NCBI GenBank assembly: GCA_947624215.1
Contig: CANQJJ010000009.1
Coordinates: 1-47,689 of the forward strand
Direction: 5' to 3'
Length of the DNA stretch: 47,689 nucleotides
Source: an uncultured Clostridia bacterium
Lineage (GTDB): Bacteria; Bacillota; Clostridia; Christensenellales; Borkfalkiaceae
Positions 42,669 to 47,689 of this stretch are shown piece by piece. The position numbers were made by a program, and so were the translations under genes. The notes under the pieces were generated by a model, which was not told the DNA's origin, did no database searches, and was given only the letters and a program-made list of their open reading frames with translations. Each line of letters opens with the position of its first letter. The first letter of the stretch is position 1.

Positions 42669-43310
42669 ATGTTCTTTCGGAAACTTCGCGCGGACATCGA
42701 CGCCGCCATGAAAAACGACCCCGCGGCCCGCAGCCGTTTCGAGGTCTATTTTACCTACGGGGGCATCCGCGCCCTCATCTGGCACCGCCGCGCGCACTTT
42801 TTGTATACCAAACTGCACTTCAAGGTGCTCGCCCGCAAGATGTCCGAATGGGCAAAATTCCGTACGGGCATCGAGATCCACCCTGCCGCGGAGATCGCTC
42901 CGGGCGTCTTCATCGACCACGGCGCGGGCGTCGTCATCGGCGAGACGGCCGTAGTGGAGGAGGGTGTCGTCATCTACCAGGGCGTGACGTTGGGCGGCAC
43001 GGGCAAGGAGAAGGGCAAGCGGCACCCGACGGTCAAGAAAAACGCCGTCATCTCGTGCGGCGCCAAGGTGCTCGGGGGATTCACCGTGGGCGAAGGCGCC
43101 CGCATCGGCGCAGGGGCTGTCGTTTTGAAAGAGGTCCCGCCCTATGCCACCGTCGTCGGCGTCCCGGGTCGCGTCGTGCGCATCGGCGGCGAGAAAACGC
43201 AGACGCTCATCCCCGAGAAGGAGGACCCGGTCTTAAAAGAACTGTGTGCCCTGCGCGAGCGCGTCTTTGCCCTCGAAGACGAGCTAAAACAATTGAAAGA
43301 CGAAAAATGA
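42669..43310 (+). CDS. cysE: Serine O-acetyltransferase
   Basis: This 213-residue enzyme acetylates L-serine with acetyl-CoA, the first step of cysteine synthesis. Left-handed beta-helix hexapeptides are plain (GIEIHPAAEIAPGVFIDHGAGVVIGETAVVEEGVVIYQGVTLGG), with the catalytic His in IDHG and the acetyl-CoA loop GKEKGKRHPTV. The N-terminal helical domain is the short Firmicutes type and the C-terminus ends in a Leu/Glu coiled segment. GGGGAGG precedes the ATG at 42669. It lies directly before cysS, linking cysteine synthesis and charging as in several Firmicutes. Confidence 0.94.
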   Translation: MFFRKLRADIDAAMKNDPAARSRFEVYFTYGGIRALIWHRRAHFLYTKLHFKVLARKMSEWAKFRTGIEIHPAAEIAPGVFIDHGAGVVIGETAVVEEGVVIYQGVTLGGTGKEKGKRHPTVKKNAVISCGAKVLGGFTVGEGARIGAGAVVLKEVPPYATVVGVPGRVVRIGGEKTQTLIPEKEDPVLKELCALRERVFALEDELKQLKDEK

Positions 43311-43334
43311 GGGCACCATGTCTGAGGTAAGGCT

Positions 43335-44720
43335 ATGAAAATCTACAATTCACGCACACGGAGAAAGGAAGAATTCGTCCCCTTGGAGGAGGGCAAAGTC
43401 AAGATGTACGCCTGCGGCATCACCGTCTCGGGCGAGGCCCACATCGGGCACGGCTTTCAAGCGCTCGTCTATGACGTCTTCCGCAAATTTCTCGAAAAAC
43501 AGGGCTATCAGGTGACTTACGCCCGCAATTATACCGACGTTGACGACAAGATCATCGCAAAGAGCATCGAGACGGGCATCCCCGCCGACGAATACGCGCG
43601 CATGATGATAAAAAAGATCGACGCCGTCATGGCCAAGGCGAACATCGGCGAACCCACCCTTTGGCTGAAAGCGACCGAGCACATCGGCGACATCATTTCC
43701 TTCATCCAAGACCTCATCCGAGGGGGGCATGCCTACGAAGGGGGCAACGGAGACGTGTATTTTGACGTCGATAGCTTCCCCGCTTACGGGTGCCTTTCGG
43801 GCAGGAGCAAGGAGGAGATGCTCGACGGCGTGCGCGTGGAGAACGACGGCTGCAAGAAGAACGCCTACGACTTCGCCCTGTGGAAGGCGGCCAAGCCCGG
43901 GGAGATCTTCTGGGAGTCCCCTTGGGGGAAGGGCAGGCCGGGCTGGCATATCGAGTGCTCGGCGATGAACCGTGCGGCCTTTGGCGACAGGATCGACATC
44001 CACGGCGGCGGCCGCGACCTCATCTTTCCCCACCATGAGAACGAGATCGCGCAGTCCGAGGCGCTCACGGGCAAGACGTTCGCCAACTATTGGATGCACA
44101 ACGGGCTCATCAAGGTGAACGGGCAGAAGATGTCCAAGTCGCTCGGGAATGTCCTGCTCATGGAGGACGTGCTCGCGAAGTATTCCGACGAGGCCTTAAA
44201 GCTCGCTCTGCTCTCGACCAATTACAGGAGCGACCTCAATATCACGGACAACCTCTTCCCCGACGCCGAGGCGCATCTCGTGCGGTTCTATACCCTGATC
44301 GACAAGATCGAGACGGCTTTCCCCGCGGAGGAGGGGGGCATGCCCGAGATCGACGCCAAGTTCGACGCCGCGATGAGCGACGATTTCAATGCGGCGCTCG
44401 CGCTCTCCGACCTCTTCGGCTACTTCAAGGAGGCGGGAAAACTGCTCGCTGCGGGAGACGCTGCTGCGCGGCGGATCGTCAACCAGCTGCGGAAGACCTA
44501 CGGCCTGCTCGGCATTTTGCAGAAGAACGCCAAGGAATATCTTGCACAGTATGCGGTGGAGGAAGAGGTCCCCGCGGAGGTGCGGGCGGTGGCGGAGGAA
44601 CGCCGTGCGGCGCGTGCGGCCAAGGACTGGGCGAAGAGCGACCTTCTCCGCGAGCAGCTCAAAGAAATGGGCTACGCCGTCAAGGATTCCAAAGACGGCT
44701 ACACGCTCAGCAAGATCTGA
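43335..44720 (+). CDS. cysS: Cysteinyl-tRNA synthetase
   Basis: This 461-residue class I enzyme charges tRNA-Cys. Catalytic signatures are complete: HIGH at residues 36-39, KMSKS at 265-269, and zinc-binding cysteine in YACGITV (C27) with ECSAMN and [21 protein letters not shown] further on. The C-terminal anticodon-binding part is present with the usual length. TGAGG lies 10 bp before the ATG. The gap to cysE (24 bp) contains a CCATGTCTGAGG copy of the dispersed GGACATGG-type motif. Confidence 0.97.
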   Translation: MKIYNSRTRRKEEFVPLEEGKVKMYACGITVSGEAHIGHGFQALVYDVFRKFLEKQGYQVTYARNYTDVDDKIIAKSIETGIPADEYARMMIKKIDAVMAKANIGEPTLWLKATEHIGDIISFIQDLIRGGHAYEGGNGDVYFDVDSFPAYGCLSGRSKEEMLDGVRVENDGCKKNAYDFALWKAAKPGEIFWESPWGKGRPGWHIECSAMNRAAFGDRIDIHGGGRDLIFPHHENEIAQSEALTGKTFANYWMHNGLIKVNGQKMSKSLGNVLLMEDVLAKYSDEALKLALLSTNYRSDLNITDNLFPDAEAHLVRFYTLIDKIETAFPAEEGGMPEIDAKFDAAMSDDFNAALALSDLFGYFKEAGKLLAAGDAAARRIVNQLRKTYGLLGILQKNAKEYLAQYAVEEEVPAEVRAVAEERRAARAAKDWAKSDLLREQLKEMGYAVKDSKDGYTLSKI

Positions 44721-44814
44721 GAAAGGCAGCTCATCGTGCCTTCAGACGGGTTGTTCGCGGACATGGTACCCACAAACGAAGTCCTTGTTTGGGAAACAGC
44801 CCATGCGCTATAAT

Positions 44815-45625
44815 CACGTCATGCTGAGCGTTAGTCGAAGCATCACCGCATTATCGTGGTGGTAAGCATAACAGCCCTCTTGCTGTCCCTGTAAGGGAAA
44901 GTGGCGCACTGTCCTTGTGCGCCGAAAGGGTTTCTGCTCCTTGGTTCTATGTGCGTAAAACCCCTACTTCGCGCGGGGCGCTCGTGTCGATTTTAGTAGC
45001 ACAAATAGAAACCTCAATCGGTCACCGCCGAAAGGGCATCGGTGGAGCTCCCCTTACAGGGGCGCCAAGGGTTCGCTCAAACGAAGTCCATGTTGTGGTA
45101 AGCGCGTCATCCTGAGCCGTAACGATGATACGAAGTCTGTGCCGGCTGTCTCCGAAGGATCCCGAGGTACGAAGTCCATGTTGTGGTAAGCGCGTCATCC
45201 TGAGCCGTAACGATGATACGAAGTCCGACACGGCTGTCCCCGAAGGATCCCGAAGTACGGAGTCCGTGGTGGTGGTAAGCGCGTCATCCTGAGGCGTAAT
45301 GATGATACGCAGTCCGCGACGGCTGTCTCCGAAGGATCCCGAGGTACGAAGTCCATGTTGTGGTAAGCGCGTCATCCTGAGCCGTAATGATGATACGCAG
45401 TCCAACATGGCTGTCCCCGAAGGATCCCGAAGTACGAAGTCCGATTATCGCTCACACGGGCTTGGTCGTAGTAAGATTCTTCGCGGATGGGCAGTTCGCT
45501 CTCATCCAAGCCAATGCGGCTCAGAATGACGCTCGGGTTGAGCCTCATCGTCAATCAAAACCCCTCACCGCCGAAAGGACATCGGTGGAGCTCCCCTTAC
45601 AGGGGCGCCAAGGTCCGCTCGCGCG
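44815..45625. repeat. Intergenic repeat cluster 5
   Basis: The gap from cysS to alaS is about 1 kb and has no gene. It contains a half palindromic element (44813-44865), a TTTTAGTAGCACAAATAGAA unit, GGAGCTCCCCTTACAGGGGC copies (about 45045 and 45587), the 88-bp tandem array (45104-45443) and the GGTCGTAGTAAGATTCTTCG unit (about 45464-45535). Confidence 0.85.
45104..45443. repeat. 88-bp tandem array, about four copies
   Basis: The start GCGTCATCCTGAG occurs at 45104, 45192, 45281 and 45369, spaced 88, 89 and 88 bp. Each copy continues with a GATGATACG(A/C)AGTC box, a GGCTGTC(T/C)CCGAAGGATCCCGA box and a linker. The last copy is truncated. Copies differ at several positions. Confidence 0.88.
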
Positions 45626-45720
45626 GGCTCGATCGCAGACATGGTACCCTCGGATGAGGTCTTGCGCTCATCCTCAAATAATATTCACAAAGTAAATAAT
45701 TCATAAACGGAGCATAAATC

Positions 45721-47532
45721 ATGAAGATCACAGGCAAAGAACTCAGACAAAAATGGCTGGATTTCTACAAGAGCAAGGGCCACACCGACATCGGCGCCGT
45801 GTCCCTCATCGGAGACGGTACGACGGGCGTCATGTTCAACGTCGCGGGTATGCAGCCCCTCATGCCCTATCTCTTGGGCAAGCCGCACCCCGCGGGCAAG
45901 CGGCTGTGCAACGTGCAGGGCTGTATGCGCACGGTGGACATCGACAGCGTCGGCGACGCCTCCCACTTCACCTTCTTCGAGATGATGGGCAATTGGTCGC
46001 TCGGCGACTACTTCAAAAAAGAGAAGACGGCGTGGACTTTCGAACTGCTCACAAGCGTCTTCGGTCTCGACAGGGACAAGCTGTGCACCACCGTCTTCGA
46101 GGGCAACGCCTCCGTCCCCCGCGACAGCGAGACGGCCGAACTTCTCATCGGCCTCGGCATCAGGCCCGAGCACGTCTTCTACCTCCCCAAGGAGGACAAT
46201 TGGTGGGAGCTCGAGGGCACCGTGGGCACCCCCTGCGGCCCCGACAACGAGTGGTTCTATCCCCTCGACCCCGCAAAGAAAGACCCCGTCTTCCCCGACG
46301 ACTACGTGGAGATCGGCAACGACGTCTACATGCAGTATAAGAAGACGGCAGACGGCTACGAGCCCCTCACGAGCAAGAACGTGGACACGGGCTTCGGCTT
46401 CGACCGCATGCTGCTCTTTTTGAACGGCCTCTCGGACGCCTACCTCACCGACCTCTTCACGGGCGTGCTGGCCAAGCTCGAGGAGCTCTCGGGCAAGAAG
46501 TATGCAGATGGGGGAGAGGCACAGCGCGCCATGCGCATCATCGCCGACCACACCCGCACGACGGTCATGCTCATCGGCGACGTGCAGGGCATCCTTCCCT
46601 CCAACGTGGGCGCGGGGTATATCCTTCGCCGCATCATGCGCAGGGCCATCCGCTACTGCCGCCAGCTCGGCATTCCCTCCTCGGCCATGCGCGAGGTCGC
46701 CAAGATCTATATCAACGAGGTCTACAACGAGGCCTACCCCCTGCTCGTCGAAAAGCAGGACTACATCCTCGACGAGATCGGAAAGGAGGCAGACCGCTTC
46801 GAGGCCACTCTCGTCACGGGGATGAGGGAGTTCGACAAGTGCATCGCGGGCATCGCGCGCAAGAACGAATTCATGAAGAAGCAGGACCCCGCATATGTTG
46901 AGGAGACGGTCATCGGCGGCAAACAGGCCTTCCGTCTCTATGATACCTTCGGTTTCCCCCTCGAACTCACCGAGGAGCTTGCCGCGGAGAAGGGGCTCAC
47001 CGTCGACCGCGCGGGCTTCGAAGCCGCCTTCAAGGAACACCAGGAGAAGAGCCGCGTCATCGCGAAGGGCGAGGCCAAGGGCGGACTCGAATCGCACTCG
47101 GATATGGCCGTCAGATACCACACCGCCACCCACCTTTTGAATGCGGCGCTCAAGAGGGTGCTCTCCCCCGACTGCAACCAGAAGGGCTCCAACATCAACG
47201 ACGAGCGCATGCGTTTCGACTTTAACTTCGACCGCGCCATGACGCCCGCGGAGATCAAGCAAGTGGAGGATCTCGTCAACGAGAAGATCGGGGAGGACAT
47301 CCCCGTCGTCTTTAAGGAGATGAGCCTCGAGGAGGCGCGCGCGGAGCACTTTGTGGGCGTGTTCGACAGCAAGTACGGCGACATCGTCAAGACGTATTCC
47401 ATCGGAGATTTCTCCAAGGAGATGTGCGGCGGGCCGCATGTGGAGCACACGGGCGTTTTGGGACATTTCCGCATCGTGAAGGAGCAATCCTCCTCGGCCG
47501 GCATCCGCCGTATCAAGGCAATTTTGGAGTAA
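45721..47532 (+). CDS. alaS: Alanyl-tRNA synthetase, short form lacking C-Ala
   Basis: This 603-residue class II enzyme charges tRNA-Ala. The aminoacylation domain is complete (MKITGKELRQKWLDFYKSKGH, then FNVAGMQPLMPYLLGKPHPAGKRLCNVQGCMRT, FFEMMGNWSLGDYFK, NVDTGFGFDRM). The editing domain keeps both metal motifs: HTATH (H467, H471) and CGGPH (C569, H573). It stops right after the editing core at GIRRIKAILE, whereas E. coli AlaRS (876 residues) continues with an oligomerisation helix and a C-Ala domain. The stop is followed by noncoding DNA, so this is a natural short form, not a frame break. No T-box leader was found upstream. The ribosome site is weak (CGGAGC). Confidence 0.95.
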   Translation: MKITGKELRQKWLDFYKSKGHTDIGAVSLIGDGTTGVMFNVAGMQPLMPYLLGKPHPAGKRLCNVQGCMRTVDIDSVGDASHFTFFEMMGNWSLGDYFKKEKTAWTFELLTSVFGLDRDKLCTTVFEGNASVPRDSETAELLIGLGIRPEHVFYLPKEDNWWELEGTVGTPCGPDNEWFYPLDPAKKDPVFPDDYVEIGNDVYMQYKKTADGYEPLTSKNVDTGFGFDRMLLFLNGLSDAYLTDLFTGVLAKLEELSGKKYADGGEAQRAMRIIADHTRTTVMLIGDVQGILPSNVGAGYILRRIMRRAIRYCRQLGIPSSAMREVAKIYINEVYNEAYPLLVEKQDYILDEIGKEADRFEATLVTGMREFDKCIAGIARKNEFMKKQDPAYVEETVIGGKQAFRLYDTFGFPLELTEELAAEKGLTVDRAGFEAAFKEHQEKSRVIAKGEAKGGLESHSDMAVRYHTATHLLNAALKRVLSPDCNQKGSNINDERMRFDFNFDRAMTPAEIKQVEDLVNEKIGEDIPVVFKEMSLEEARAEHFVGVFDSKYGDIVKTYSIGDFSKEMCGGPHVEHTGVLGHFRIVKEQSSSAGIRRIKAILE

Positions 47533-47689
47533 GGCAGCGGCTGCGTAAAGCCCTCCCTCGGACATGGTACCCACCAAAGCCGTCAGCGACGGGAAACGCG
47601 TCGCCTCAAACAAAGTCCGAAGTGAATTGTCAAACTAAGTGCAACAGGATATGAGATTTTGTTCAAAGAGGAGTTGTGGAGTTTGGAAG
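47533..47689. other. Right end of the window, no gene seen
   Basis: Contains another TCGGACATGG copy (47558-47567) 25 bp past the alaS stop and the fragment ACAAAGTCCGA of the dispersed repeats. No ORF is supported. Confidence 0.6.

Noticed and set aside
45022-45408. ORFs with repeating LRMTRLPQHG-type peptides in the repeat clusters
   Set aside because: They are translations of the tandem and dispersed DNA repeats, have no ribosome site, and differ in frame between clusters.
45104-45443. The 88-bp array as a CRISPR
   Set aside because: The repeats are contiguous, diverged, and there are no unique spacers of constant length or cas genes.
45600-45720. T-box riboswitch before alaS, or before cysE-cysS
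   Set aside because: GGTACC occurs near 45645 but not in the required GGGTGGTACCGCG context, and no antiterminator/terminator pair was found. It belongs to the dispersed GGACATGG motif.

Overview
The window is about 47.7 kb of a chromosome from a Gram-positive, probably anaerobic and uncultured member of the Clostridia. The evidence is the 16S 5' end, Firmicutes-type -35/-10 promoters with strong AAGGAG ribosome sites, a YyaC-type sporulation gene, a GTP-type PEP carboxykinase, a K+-dependent membrane pyrophosphatase, and GC-rich genes separated by AT-rich promoters. The lineage is an inference.

The central feature is the replication origin and centromere region. dnaN-rpmH-rnpA-yidD-yidC-khpB run leftward from about 25.7 kb, and rsmG and its followers run rightward from 26.09 kb. 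The 25.7-26.09 kb gap holds a cluster of DnaA-box-like nonamers and is the best oriC candidate. Almost all genes to its left are on the minus strand and almost all to its right are on the plus strand, as expected for leading-strand genes. dnaA is not in the window. Further left, ftsH-parA-parB-acetyltransferase form an apparent operon. Two parS sites and two DnaA boxes lie just upstream of ftsH. The ParA has lost the signature lysine and the catalytic aspartate of its family.

Left arm (0-19.2 kb): rrn promoters and the 16S 5' end (minus), a small membrane protein, a lipoprotein, a GH43 glycosidase, a polytopic membrane protein, a sugar ABC importer (990-aa binding lipoprotein plus two permeases), then the par region. 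The carbohydrate genes suggest uptake of plant-type oligosaccharides with cytoplasmic hydrolysis. Middle (19.2-26 kb): cvpA, yyaC, a 77-aa protein and the dnaN/rpmH/yidC block. Right arm (26-47.7 kb): rsmG and ypsA-like genes, two unrecognised proteins, pckG, an AT-rich foreign-looking insert (AlbA_2 protein plus XRE regulator with operators), hppA, a membrane protein, an XRE/PH-domain/lipoprotein module, a DeoR regulator, an operon of an uncharacterised protein with cysE and cysS, and a short alaS.

Five intergenic regions (0.9-1.5, 5.3-6.4, 33.7-34.3, 40.2-40.8 and 44.8-45.6 kb) are built from the same set of dispersed, partly palindromic repeats shuffled in different orders and orientations. 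One contains an 88-bp tandem array. No insertion sequence, CRISPR array or tRNA gene was recognised.
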